Origin: an uncultured Helicobacter sp.
Lineage (GTDB): Bacteria; Campylobacterota; Campylobacteria; Campylobacterales; Helicobacteraceae
NCBI GenBank assembly: GCA_944326445.1
Contig: CALVDZ010000008.1
Location: 1 to 64,000 of the forward strand
DNA length: 64,000 nt
Direction: 5' to 3'
Part shown: positions 36,514 through 45,386 of the stretch, in pieces
Numbering within the stretch: the first letter of the stretch is position 1
How the letters are laid out: each line of letters begins with the position of its first letter
The notes under the pieces: generated by a model
What the model was told of the DNA's origin: nothing
Database searches by the model: none
What the model saw: only the letters and a program-made list of their open reading frames with translations
Made by a program: the position numbers and the translations under genes

Positions 36514-38055
36514 ATGTATGCACTACTAAGTGTGAGCGACAAAGAGGGGATTGTCGAGTTTGGCAGGGAATTAGTGAATCTAGGCTATGAAATCTTAAGC
36601 ACGGGAGGCACGCTTAGGGCATTGCAGCAAGCCGGTGTGGGCGCAAAAGAAGTGAGCGAGCACACGCAGAGTCCTGAGATGTTTGATGGCAGGGTAAAAA
36701 CCCTCCACCCCAAAATCCACGGCGGGATTTTGTATCGCCGCGATGACGCCGCGCACCGCCAAAGTGCCAAAGCGCACAATATAGAATCTATCGATATCGT
36801 GTGCGTGAATCTCTATCCGTTTAAACAAACTATTGAGCGCACGGAGGATTTTGATGAGATTATCGAAAATATCGATATAGGCGGTCCAGCGATGGTGCGC
36901 TCAGCCGCTAAGAACTTCCAAAGCGTGCTTATAGTCACAAGCCCTAGCGACTATGCGCGCGTGATTATGAATCTAAAAGCGGGTGAGAATACCCTAGAAT
37001 TCCGCACAGAGCTTATGATAAAGGCTTATGAGCATACCGCGAGCTATGATGCAATGATTGCCAACTATATGAACAAGCGATTTAAGCAGGGCTTTGGAGA
37101 AAGGCAGTTTATCGTAGGGCAAAAGGTTTTTGACACGCGCTATGGGGAAAACCCCCACCAAAAGGGCGCGCTGTATGAGTTTGGCGAGTTTTTTAGCAAG
37201 CATTTGCGCGTCAAAAAGGGCGAGCCGAGTTTTAATAATCTCACAGATATTAACGCAGCGGTATCCATCGCCACTGCTTTTGGCAAATCGCCTGCTGTGT
37301 GTATCATTAAGCACGGTAATCCTTGCGGCTTTGCGATGAAGAAAACCCTGCTAGATTCATACATAAGCGCACTTAAATGCGATAGCGTGAGCGCGTATGG
37401 AGGCGTGGTGGCGGTAAATGGCGTCATCGATGAGACATTGGCGCAAAAGATGAGCGAGATTTTTATCGAAGTGATTGTGTGTGCGGATATTAGTAATGAG
37501 GCGCTCAAAGTCTTTGAATCCAAAAAGCGCACTAAGATTTTTGCCTGCGCGCGCGAGGGGGAGAGAGTGCTGTATATGCCGCGCGATAGCTATGATTTTA
37601 AGCATATCCAAGGGGGCTTTGTGTATCAGCAGGGCGATAGCGTGGGTGTGAGTGAGGTGCAAGAGGCTAGACTTGTAACTAAGAAGGCGGCAGATAAAGC
37701 GCAATTTAGGGATTTAGAGATTGCGTATAAAGTCGCTGCACTTACCAAATCAAATTGTGTCGTGTATGCCAAAGATGGCGCGCTGCTGGCGATAGGTATG
37801 GGTATGACAAGCCGAGTGGATGCCTCAAAAGCCGCCATTGCCAAGGCAAAGGATATGGGGCTAGATTTGCGCGGGTGTGCGTTGGCGTCCGAGGCGTTTT
37901 TTCCGTTTCGCGATAGTATCGATATGGCGCATAGCGTGGGTGTGGCGGCAGTGATCCAGCCCGGTGGGAGCATACGCGATGATGAGGTGATAGCGGCGTG
38001 CGATGAATTTGGTATAGCGATGTATTTTAGTGGTGTGAGGCATTTTTTGCATTAG
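36514..38055 (+). CDS. purH: Bifunctional AICAR formyltransferase / IMP cyclohydrolase
   Basis: Last two steps of de novo IMP synthesis. 513 residues: an MGS-like N-terminal IMP cyclohydrolase domain (LSVSDKEGIVEFGREL, VKTLHPKIHGGIL) and a C-terminal AICAR transformylase (RYGENPHQKGALYE, KHGNPCGFA, PGGSIRDDEVI). The ATG follows AAAAGGAAGCAAA. As far as I recall H. pylori lacks purH, so its presence indicates a more complete purine pathway in this organism. Confidence 0.97.
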   Translation: MYALLSVSDKEGIVEFGRELVNLGYEILSTGGTLRALQQAGVGAKEVSEHTQSPEMFDGRVKTLHPKIHGGILYRRDDAAHRQSAKAHNIESIDIVCVNLYPFKQTIERTEDFDEIIENIDIGGPAMVRSAAKNFQSVLIVTSPSDYARVIMNLKAGENTLEFRTELMIKAYEHTASYDAMIANYMNKRFKQGFGERQFIVGQKVFDTRYGENPHQKGALYEFGEFFSKHLRVKKGEPSFNNLTDINAAVSIATAFGKSPAVCIIKHGNPCGFAMKKTLLDSYISALKCDSVSAYGGVVAVNGVIDETLAQKMSEIFIEVIVCADISNEALKVFESKKRTKIFACAREGERVLYMPRDSYDFKHIQGGFVYQQGDSVGVSEVQEARLVTKKAADKAQFRDLEIAYKVAALTKSNCVVYAKDGALLAIGMGMTSRVDASKAAIAKAKDMGLDLRGCALASEAFFPFRDSIDMAHSVGVAAVIQPGGSIRDDEVIAACDEFGIAMYFSGVRHFLH

Positions 38056-38271
38056 ATTCTAATAAATTTGCTTGTGCGCGGGAAAAATGGCTCTTTGGGC
38101 AATCGTTGCGCGGATTTGTTGTTTGTGGTAGTGGGATTATAGAATCTAAGCAAACAGACTTGAGGAGTGAGTGCGTGAGTGCATGCTAGACAGAATCTAG
38201 GGCTTTAGATTCTGTAGCGGGGGCGGGGCTAGAGTGTGTGAGCAATAGGCATTTGTGTGTTTAGGCCTGCA
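38056..38271. repeat. Gap between convergent purH and DUF354 with family II remnant
   Basis: 216 bp. At 38084-38110, GGGAAAAATGGCTCTTTGGG is a degenerate, inverted family II end without its hairpin. Several heptamers (AGAATCT at 38149 and 38190) follow. No gene seen. Confidence 0.6.
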
Positions 38272-39354
38272 TTAGGAGCGATAGAATCTCTGCGCGATTT
38301 GCTCGATGATAGCGCGCATAGCCTGCTCTCTGGGTGCGCGGAAAAAGAGCGTATCTTGCCTAAGCCTTGGGGCTTGGCGTGCTAATGCCTCTCTCACAAG
38401 CCCTAAAACCTCCTGCGCGCTTGTGGCGTGGCTCATCAAGCGGTGTTTTAAAAGATATGTATCGTGAAAAAGCAGCAGGGAGCGCGTAGAGATCGTGGGT
38501 ATGCCTAGGTAGGAGGATTCTAGATTCATCGTGCCCCCACCGCCCACAAGCACATCGATAAAGGGATAAAACTCCTGCGGCGCGAACTTTTGGCGGATAA
38601 TAGAGACATTCTCCAAATCCCCAAACTCCCGCTCTAGCTCTCTAAACCCATAGCGGGGCATAATAGCGATATTTGCATTAAGATTTTGGGCGAGTAGCGC
38701 GATACTCTCATAAATCACGGGCAGTTTTTGCGCGACATAGTGGGCTTGATACTCCTCCTCGCGCACGAGGATCGTGGGGCGGTGCGTGGGCAAGCCTAAA
38801 ATCTCTCGAAAATCCCTGCCCTTTGGCATATCCTGCAGCCACAAAGCCACATCGATAAAGGGATAGCTAATGAGGTTTTCCTCACTCATACCAAGCAGCT
38901 TGAAGCATTCCCGCGGCAGCACAAAGGGATAAAAGATGAGGCTTGAGAGCGGGAGGGTGAGGCGTGCGAGCTTGGTAAGCAGGCGCGCATCGCAAATATG
39001 CCCCGCCATAGGCGTATCGGCAAAATGCACAATAGGTATGCCAAGCCCAAAGGCTACCTGCGCCGCATCGGCACTCGCGCCCGTGATGAGGAGTGTGGGG
39101 AGATTCTCGCCAAAAAGCCTCAAAAGTTCCTCTTGTCTGCGCATACGCGCGCGGAATTTATCCGCTATGTGCGCCCCACCATAGCCACCCACACAGCGAT
39201 GCACCATCCCAAAAAGCTCCAAAAGCCTCACGCACTCATCATACTCACTGCTTGCACGCGTGGTGATACAAACCTCATCAAGCGCACTCAAATAGGGCAA
39301 AAATGCGCGGAAAAAGAGCACATATTTGGGATCAGTGATATCAAGCCAAATCAT
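38272..39354 (-). CDS. DUF354 family protein (GT-B-like)
   Basis: 360 residues with a GT-B-type layout: MIWLDITDPKYVLFFRAFL at the N-terminus, GIPIVHFADTPMAG in the middle and DVLVGGGGTMNLESSYLGIPTIS near the C-terminus, as in UDP-GlcNAc-2-epimerase-like and MurG-like folds. DUF354 proteins are found in polysaccharide and archaeal-type loci; the substrate is not known. There is no obvious ribosome site before the ATG. It lies downstream of thyX on the same strand (62-bp gap). Confidence 0.8.
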   Translation of the reverse strand: MIWLDITDPKYVLFFRAFLPYLSALDEVCITTRASSEYDECVRLLELFGMVHRCVGGYGGAHIADKFRARMRRQEELLRLFGENLPTLLITGASADAAQVAFGLGIPIVHFADTPMAGHICDARLLTKLARLTLPLSSLIFYPFVLPRECFKLLGMSEENLISYPFIDVALWLQDMPKGRDFREILGLPTHRPTILVREEEYQAHYVAQKLPVIYESIALLAQNLNANIAIMPRYGFRELEREFGDLENVSIIRQKFAPQEFYPFIDVLVGGGGTMNLESSYLGIPTISTRSLLLFHDTYLLKHRLMSHATSAQEVLGLVREALARQAPRLRQDTLFFRAPREQAMRAIIEQIAQRFYRS

Positions 39355-39416
39355 TGCGCAAGGAGTGACTGCGGGGTGAGTGCGCGTATGATGAGAAGGG
39401 GCTCCATAGCGTGTCT

Positions 39417-40073
39417 TTAGGCGTGTGGCGTGGGATTTTTTGGCGTGGGGGATTGCTCGAGGCAGTGGGTAAAGAGGTATTTGTGTGACTGGGGCAGGGC
39501 TTCAAAAATGGCGCTGGCGAGCTGCTGAATCTCCCACAACGCGCTTCTGGCACTACGCAGCGAGAGGAAGTTTTGCAGTGAGCGGGCGTTGATGCTCCAA
39601 GCAAGCTCGGTTTTATAAGATTCTGGCATACAAAACTTCGCTAAATCGTTGCTAATCCCCTCTCTTAGCAAGATTCTGAGGTTTTCGAGCGCACGCACGC
39701 TCGCTTCATTGACTTTTGGCTCTCCACAAAACACAAGGAATTGCTGCGCGCGCGCAAGATTCCTAGAATCTAGTGGCAAAAAACTCTCGCAATTTTTGAG
39801 CTCTTTGAGCGTGTAGCGCGTGGATTTGACACTTAGGCTTGCCATTCTGTGGCGTGCTAGCTCCTGCAAACACGCACGCGAGATGCCTTTTATATAAAAG
39901 TTATAAAACAAATGCTCCAAAGTCGAGCTGTGCTTGTTTTTATTGCCCACGCGATCGATAAGTGCCAAATCCCTCTCCCCGCCATTATCGCTTTTATCAA
40001 AGCTCTGCCAACAAGTCCTGATGGCGTTTGAGCAGATTTCTAAAGGCGTGGCGTGTAAGAGAGTGATTTGCAT
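39417..40073 (-). CDS. thyX: Flavin-dependent thymidylate synthase
   Basis: Makes dTMP from dUMP using methylene-THF and FADH2. 218 residues with the ThyX signature RHRMASLSVKSTRY (RHR at 74-76). ThyX in place of ThyA is normal for Helicobacter. The ATG at 40073 follows AAAGGATTGTT. The gap to the flgE-like gene is 60 bp, and thyX is the next gene downstream on the same strand. Confidence 0.96.
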   Translation of the reverse strand: MQITLLHATPLEICSNAIRTCWQSFDKSDNGGERDLALIDRVGNKNKHSSTLEHLFYNFYIKGISRACLQELARHRMASLSVKSTRYTLKELKNCESFLPLDSRNLARAQQFLVFCGEPKVNEASVRALENLRILLREGISNDLAKFCMPESYKTELAWSINARSLQNFLSLRSARSALWEIQQLASAIFEALPQSHKYLFTHCLEQSPTPKNPTPHA

Positions 40074-40133
40074 AACAATCCTTTATACTGGGCTTTGGGC
40101 GGGGATTTTAGCAAAAAATTACTTTAAAACTCG

Positions 40134-42341
40134 CTAGCGTTTGAGGTTGATAGCCTCTTTGATGAGATCATCGCCTGTTGTGAAAGCCTTGGCATTCATC
40201 GAGTAGCCCCGCTGCATTACGATGAGATCGGTTAGCGCGCTGCCCACATCGACATTGCTTGTCTCTAGGTGTTTATAGAGCACCGAGCCAAAGCGCAAAT
40301 GCTGCCCACTCCACCCAAGCAAGGGCTTGCCGCTACTGATATAGGTATCGCCACCACTAACAATCTCACTCATCTCAAAGAGATTGCCTCCCACTTTTTT
40401 TAGCCCCTGATCATTGACAAACGCCGATATGCCCACGCGCCCCATAGCCTCAAATGCGCCGTTGGTAAAGGACAAAAAGATAATGCCATCTCTATCGATA
40501 CGCAAATCCTGCAAATGCCCCTCGCTCCGCCCATCTTGCTCGGTTTGGAGGATTTGTGAATCTTGATAGAGGCGATTGGCACTGCGTCTATCAGCACTCC
40601 CTGCGATATTATAAGTAATCTCCCCATCGCCAAAAGCGATCGTGATAGGCTGTGTGATTGGGTTGTTATTTTCATCAAAGGCTATTTCGTGCGTGCTTGC
40701 CTCGCCTAGCGCGATTGTGCCATCTTGGTTAAAGAGCTGCGTGCGCACCTCCCAGCGTTCATTAACGCGCGGATTGGTCGTAACATCTGCGGAATTTAGG
40801 AGATAATAATGGCTTTGGAGCAAAAACTTCGCCCCGCTCTCATCATACACCTCGACATTGCTCTGATAGCTAGGCACTTCGAGGTAGGCACTCTCAAAGC
40901 TATGTGTATCTAGCGCCCTCCAGCCTATTTTATCCTCTCTAGGGTTTGAATTCCCCTCGCTTATGCGCTCATAAAGCCTGCCCTGATAGCTCACGATAGT
41001 TTTTGGCGCGTAGTTTGTACCCTCGGTAAATTCCTGCGGGAGGTTGCGCGCTGATGGGAGCACCTGCTCCCAGCCACCTTCTAGCGGATTGCTATTGCCA
41101 CTAGATTCTATGCGTTTATAGACATTGCCCTGATGGTTAATGAGCTCGCCCACTTGATAGCTCGTGCGCTCCTGCCACTCCCCTAGCGCGCTTGTATCTA
41201 GCACTTCCCAATTTGTAGAATCTTCTAGCGGATTGCTATTGCCACTCTCGCCTGTGTAGGCAAATACAATCCCCTGTGCATTGATTATATCGCCCCTGCT
41301 ATAAGTTTTGCTAGGGCTATATGCTGAATCTATTCCGCTAGCAAAGCTATCATTACGCCCGGCTATGCCGAGTTTCTCGGCGAGATTCCCGCTAATGCTG
41401 ATGTCTTTTGTGGAGTAGGTGGCGTTTGAGAGCTTTAGCCCTGCCTTTGAGATACTCCCATCGGGGAGGCGCGTGAGATCTAGCCCCAGCCCTGCGCGCT
41501 CTAAAAGGGCGTTTTTGAGCTCATTAAAGGTGCGAAAATCCCTGCCATAGCGTAGTTCTATATCTTGATTATGCCCATTGTGGCGCAGAGTGATAAGAAG
41601 CTTATCAAAAGTCGTGGCGTCCAAAGTCTCGCCATTAGCACTAAAGCCATTTAAATCAGCGTTTAAAAACCGTTCCTCATCAAAGCTCCCATTAGGCAGG
41701 CTATACACTTGCGTGGCGTTGGTGGTGTTTTGCTTTTTATTGAGGTTAATGCTCAAATCCACTTTGGTAGTAAGCACGGGTTTAAAATACAAATCTTGGG
41801 GGATTTGCAGCGGCTTTAGCTCGCCTGTGCCAAGCTTGGCAAAGTCCTCATCGCTATTATTTGAGGTGGTAAAGACATTATTGCTAATCTTGCCCAAATC
41901 CACGCCATACATATAATGCCCACTAGAATTGACGATATAGCCCTCCCCATCGCGCAAAAAGCTCCCATCGCGCGTGAAATAAGTCTTTTGCTTGCTCTCA
42001 TAGCCATCATCTTTTATCACAAAGGAGCCCTCTTTATTCTCCCCCACGACAAACCACCCCTTGCCCTCATAGGCGACATCAAGCTCCCCATCGCTATTTT
42101 TGTAGCTCCCACTGCGTGTGGAGATGGCATTGCTTGCCTTGGTAACGCCGTAATTGTAGTCGTTGTTGATAGCGGAATTGGCATTGAGCGAGTCCATAGA
42201 GCTGGCAAAGAGACTTTCAAATTGTGGTTGGTTTTCGCGATAGCCTAGCGTATTGACATTGGCGATATTATTAGCGAGTGAATCTAGTCCAAATTGGTGG
42301 GTTTTTATCCCGCTAAAAGAATTGATCATCGTGCCATTCAT
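40134..42341 (-). CDS. FlgE-like flagellar hook protein (HP0908-type) with three CBM-like modules
   Basis: 735 residues, exported by the flagellar type III system. The N-terminal SGIKTHQFGLDSLANNIANVNTLGY and C-terminal SNVDVGSALTDLIVMQRGYSMNAKAFTT are the rod/hook zipper helices. The middle holds three repeats of about 40 residues (340-380, 388-425, 438-477), each Y-x-x-G-x-x-V/I...G-x-x-Y/F...GNSNP-x-x...W, resembling carbohydrate-binding family 5/12 modules. This makes it longer than the paralogue I recall in H. pylori (about 605). Start overlaps the flgD stop (ATGA). Confidence 0.88.
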   Translation of the reverse strand: MNGTMINSFSGIKTHQFGLDSLANNIANVNTLGYRENQPQFESLFASSMDSLNANSAINNDYNYGVTKASNAISTRSGSYKNSDGELDVAYEGKGWFVVGENKEGSFVIKDDGYESKQKTYFTRDGSFLRDGEGYIVNSSGHYMYGVDLGKISNNVFTTSNNSDEDFAKLGTGELKPLQIPQDLYFKPVLTTKVDLSINLNKKQNTTNATQVYSLPNGSFDEERFLNADLNGFSANGETLDATTFDKLLITLRHNGHNQDIELRYGRDFRTFNELKNALLERAGLGLDLTRLPDGSISKAGLKLSNATYSTKDISISGNLAEKLGIAGRNDSFASGIDSAYSPSKTYSRGDIINAQGIVFAYTGESGNSNPLEDSTNWEVLDTSALGEWQERTSYQVGELINHQGNVYKRIESSGNSNPLEGGWEQVLPSARNLPQEFTEGTNYAPKTIVSYQGRLYERISEGNSNPREDKIGWRALDTHSFESAYLEVPSYQSNVEVYDESGAKFLLQSHYYLLNSADVTTNPRVNERWEVRTQLFNQDGTIALGEASTHEIAFDENNNPITQPITIAFGDGEITYNIAGSADRRSANRLYQDSQILQTEQDGRSEGHLQDLRIDRDGIIFLSFTNGAFEAMGRVGISAFVNDQGLKKVGGNLFEMSEIVSGGDTYISSGKPLLGWSGQHLRFGSVLYKHLETSNVDVGSALTDLIVMQRGYSMNAKAFTTGDDLIKEAINLKR

Positions 42342-43159
42342 AGATTGTGATCCTTGTTATAAAACTCTATGGCACTTTGCAGCGGCAAAATCATATCGCC
42401 CATTCTAAGCATCGGCGCGCCTTTATCAAAGATGATGCTTTGCACCTCGCCACGCCCCACGCGCGCAGTGTGGTATTGGCTCGTGGTGGGATCGAGATTG
42501 TATTCTGCGCGGATATTGTAGCTCCCGCTTGGCATTTGCGTCCCATCATCGCCTTTGCCATCCCAGCTAAACTCCACATAGCCGCTCTTACCCGCGTATT
42601 CTTTGAGCGAGAGGGCGCGCACGAGCTCATTTTGCTCATTAAAGATATGGATTTTTGGCTCGCCCTGCTGCGCGTCAATCGCCTTGTCAAAAAATATCTG
42701 AAACTTCACGCTATCCCCCGCGTTTAGATTCACTCCAAAGACATCGGTTTCAGCGATTTTGCCTATCATCGAGACGGATTGGAGGGCATTGAGTGCCGCC
42801 ATCGCGCTATTTGAAGACGCGGTGGTTTTCATACCCTCATTGAGGCTCTCAAGCGATTCTTTCATTTTTTCTTGGAATTCTTTGAGCTCTTTGTTGGTTT
42901 CTTGGGTGGATTTCATCGCTTCAGCCACTTCTACCATCGTTTTTTTGTTTTGTTCTTGCATTTCCACTTGCGTGAGTTGGGCGGTTTGGGTGATGATTTT
43001 ATCCGTCTCCATTGGCGCGGTGGGATCTTGGTTTTTGAGCTGCTCGAGGAAAAGACGCATAAACGCGTCGTTGTCAAGTTCATTAATATTTTTTGGATTT
43101 TGCTTTTGTTTTTCTATCTTAGCAGTCGCGCCCGTTACTTCCCCTAGATCAATCGCCAT
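42338..43159 (-). CDS. flgD: Flagellar hook capping protein FlgD
   Basis: Scaffold at the tip of the growing hook. 273 residues: the N-terminal motif NDAFMRLFLEQLKNQDPTAPMETDKI, a coiled-coil region (about 75-115), then a FlgD Ig-like/tudor part with YVEFSWDGKGDDGTQMPSGSYNIRAEY. The ATG at 43159 follows AAGGGCGAGT. Second gene of fliK-flgD-flgE, consistent with HP0906-HP0908. Confidence 0.93.
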   Translation of the reverse strand: MAIDLGEVTGATAKIEKQKQNPKNINELDNDAFMRLFLEQLKNQDPTAPMETDKIITQTAQLTQVEMQEQNKKTMVEVAEAMKSTQETNKELKEFQEKMKESLESLNEGMKTTASSNSAMAALNALQSVSMIGKIAETDVFGVNLNAGDSVKFQIFFDKAIDAQQGEPKIHIFNEQNELVRALSLKEYAGKSGYVEFSWDGKGDDGTQMPSGSYNIRAEYNLDPTTSQYHTARVGRGEVQSIIFDKGAPMLRMGDMILPLQSAIEFYNKDHNL

Positions 43160-43168
43160 ACTCGCCCT

Positions 43169-44389
43169 TTATGCGTATTGTGGTATCGTGATAACCATTG
43201 TGTGGGATTCTAAGCCATTTTCATTCCCCTCGCTTGCTTGGTAGGCTTGGCGTTGGTTTCTGCGCCCTTGTTGGTGCTTTTGCCCCGAGTTCGCGCCATT
43301 TTGGGAAAAGCTCAAATCCACATTGCTAAAGCCCATTTGCGCGAGGTTAGCGCGTAGTTCGGCTTGGTTATTGACAAAGAGATTGATAGCAGTGGGGTTA
43401 GACACCACTTGCACCTGCAAATCTTTGCCTTTTTTGGAGATAGTGAGCTCTAGCGCGCCTAGATTCTGTGGATTTAGCTCTAGGGAAAGCTTGGTGATGG
43501 GGGGCTTGTAATTTAGTACCTCTTGGCTGAGTTGCGAGGCAAAATTGCGCACCGATTCGCGCGCGGCTACGCTTCTATAGAGCACTTCGGGTTTGATTGC
43601 CTGTGCGCTAGCTGTGGGAGCTTGGGGCGCGTCTTTGGGCGTGTGGTTGGCTTGTGGGGCTTGTTTGGTGGGCTTAGATTCACTAGATTTTTGTATGTGC
43701 TCAATAGCGCGCGCACTCTGCTCCAAATCCTGTGCAAACTCCTCGTTTGCCATCTGCACACTTTGGTTAGCTTGGGGCTTTTGAGAATCTAGGGGCGTGT
43801 GGGAGGATTGCTGTTTAGAATCCCCGCTAGATGCGCTCTCTCCTTGTGGTGCGGCTGCGTGCTTGGCGATATGGGCTTGGGGCTTTTGGGGCGCGTCTTG
43901 CTTGTCTTGTTTTTGCGCCTTTGGCGCGCTTGGCTCGTGCGTGTTTTTTGTGTGCTCTTTTGGCGTGGTGGGGGGAGGGAGCGTCTCATCGGGGGAAATC
44001 TCTTGGGGAGTGTGCGCGCTAGATTCTTGGGTGGCTTGTGCCATAGCCTGCGTTGCGGGAGTTTGCTCCGTGGGCTTTTTTGCAGCTTGCTCTTTTGGCT
44101 CTCTCACGCTTGCTTCTTTTGATAATTGCTTAGAATCTCGCGTATTATCGGCTTTGGTGGGCTTCTCCTCATTGAGGGTGGTTTTTGGCTTTGGCGTGGC
44201 TTTTTGGCTTGTCTTTTGCGCTGCTTTGGGGGCGTTAGATTCTAAAGGAGGCGTTAGAGAATCTAGCTCTAGATTTTGAGAATCTTGCTTGGGTGCTGTG
44301 GGCGTATCGTGCGTTTTTTGCGTATGTGGCTCGTGCGTGTTTGTTTGTTGCGCACTTAGATTCTGTGTGCCCTCCTTTACCCTCCCCAC
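43169..44389 (-). CDS. fliK: Hook-length control protein FliK, C-terminal part
   Basis: 406 residues from a GTG: a long Gln/Pro/Thr/Lys-rich disordered region, then the FliK C-terminal domain (about 285-365: KLSLELNPQNLGALELTISKKG, VNNQAELRANLAQMGFSNVDL) which interacts with FlhB to switch export from hook to filament. There is no good ribosome site at the GTG. The same frame is open upstream to 44575, overlapping the 3' end of the next minus-strand ORF, which looks like the missing N-terminal half. See the following entry. Confidence 0.8.
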   Translation of the reverse strand: MGRVKEGTQNLSAQQTNTHEPHTQKTHDTPTAPKQDSQNLELDSLTPPLESNAPKAAQKTSQKATPKPKTTLNEEKPTKADNTRDSKQLSKEASVREPKEQAAKKPTEQTPATQAMAQATQESSAHTPQEISPDETLPPPTTPKEHTKNTHEPSAPKAQKQDKQDAPQKPQAHIAKHAAAPQGESASSGDSKQQSSHTPLDSQKPQANQSVQMANEEFAQDLEQSARAIEHIQKSSESKPTKQAPQANHTPKDAPQAPTASAQAIKPEVLYRSVAARESVRNFASQLSQEVLNYKPPITKLSLELNPQNLGALELTISKKGKDLQVQVVSNPTAINLFVNNQAELRANLAQMGFSNVDLSFSQNGANSGQKHQQGRRNQRQAYQASEGNENGLESHTMVITIPQYA

Positions 44390-44552
44390 TTGCGCTTCTT
44401 TAGAGTTTGGCGCACTCTCTAGTGCCTTGCCTTGCTTTTTTTGCGCTACCTCATCTTGGGATTTTTGGGCTTTGGGATTTTTGGGCGCGCTCTTTTGCGT
44501 AGAACCGCCTTGCTCCTCTATGGCTTTGTTTTGTGAATCTTGGCTTTGTGGC

Positions 44553-45320
44553 TTAGATTTGTCGGGGTAAGTCCTTTAAACCAAGCATTGAGCCTAGCGT
44601 AGAGCCGCCTTGCTCTGCTTTGCTTTCTTCATAGATATTAGAAATCTTGCTTGTGATATTTTTGGGCTTTTGTCTGCCGCGATTGATGACTGCCACGCGA
44701 TCCTCGGCGTTTTCTGCCTCGTATTCTATTTTTTGCTTAGCAGATTCTGGCGTCCTCTTTGGCTTTTGTGCTACCTCCTGTGTCTCTAGTGCCGTGACTC
44801 TGGTGGGATTTAGCCCCTTTTCCTTGGCGAGATTTTGCACATCTTCAAGCGTTTTTGAATCGCTCGGATTAATTGCCGCAACAGGCTTAGGAGCGGTGTT
44901 TGTAGCCCTATCTTGCAGGGCTTGTCTCTCTTGTGTGCCTTTGGTGCCTTGATCTTGCGCGGCTTTGAGGGCTTGGGCGAGCGGCGTGTCCTTGGGTGCT
45001 TTGGCTAGTGTGGTGGATTCTTGGGATTTGAGTGCTTCGGGCGAGAGGGAGGCGGCGAGCAGCTCTGTGGTGTTTGGAGCAGCTTTGGGCGCGGCTTTTT
45101 TGGCTTCCTTAGCCTCGCTAGATTCTATTTTAGATTCTGTCATAGAAGTCTTTTGTGTTTTGCTCTCTTTGCTCTGCGCGGGCTTTATGCTGCTAGCCTT
45201 TAGCCCCTCGAGGTTTTGGGTGCTTTCTTTGAGATATTTTTCAAACTCCGCGCTGCGCGTTTGACTTTTCTCCACAAGTTTTTGGGCTTGGGGTTGGGCT
45301 TGCAGGATATCTTCTATCAT
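44553..45320 (-). CDS. fliK: Probable N-terminal half of FliK, separated by a frameshift
   Basis: 255 codons of low-complexity Ala/Lys/Gln/Ser-rich sequence starting MIEDILQAQPQAQKLVEKS, with no domain I recognise. Composition and position match the disordered N-terminal part of FliK. A one-base loss in the CCCC run at 44564-44567 would join it to the downstream open frame and give a single protein of about 716 residues. As sequenced it ends in KDLPRQI. Either a true mutation, an assembly error, or a separate small protein. Confidence 0.6.
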   Translation of the reverse strand: MIEDILQAQPQAQKLVEKSQTRSAEFEKYLKESTQNLEGLKASSIKPAQSKESKTQKTSMTESKIESSEAKEAKKAAPKAAPNTTELLAASLSPEALKSQESTTLAKAPKDTPLAQALKAAQDQGTKGTQERQALQDRATNTAPKPVAAINPSDSKTLEDVQNLAKEKGLNPTRVTALETQEVAQKPKRTPESAKQKIEYEAENAEDRVAVINRGRQKPKNITSKISNIYEESKAEQGGSTLGSMLGLKDLPRQI

Positions 45321-45386
45321 AATGCACTCCTAGATTCTGTTTAGAATCTACTTTAAGCAAAAGGCATTCCCCCCAACCACTTATCT

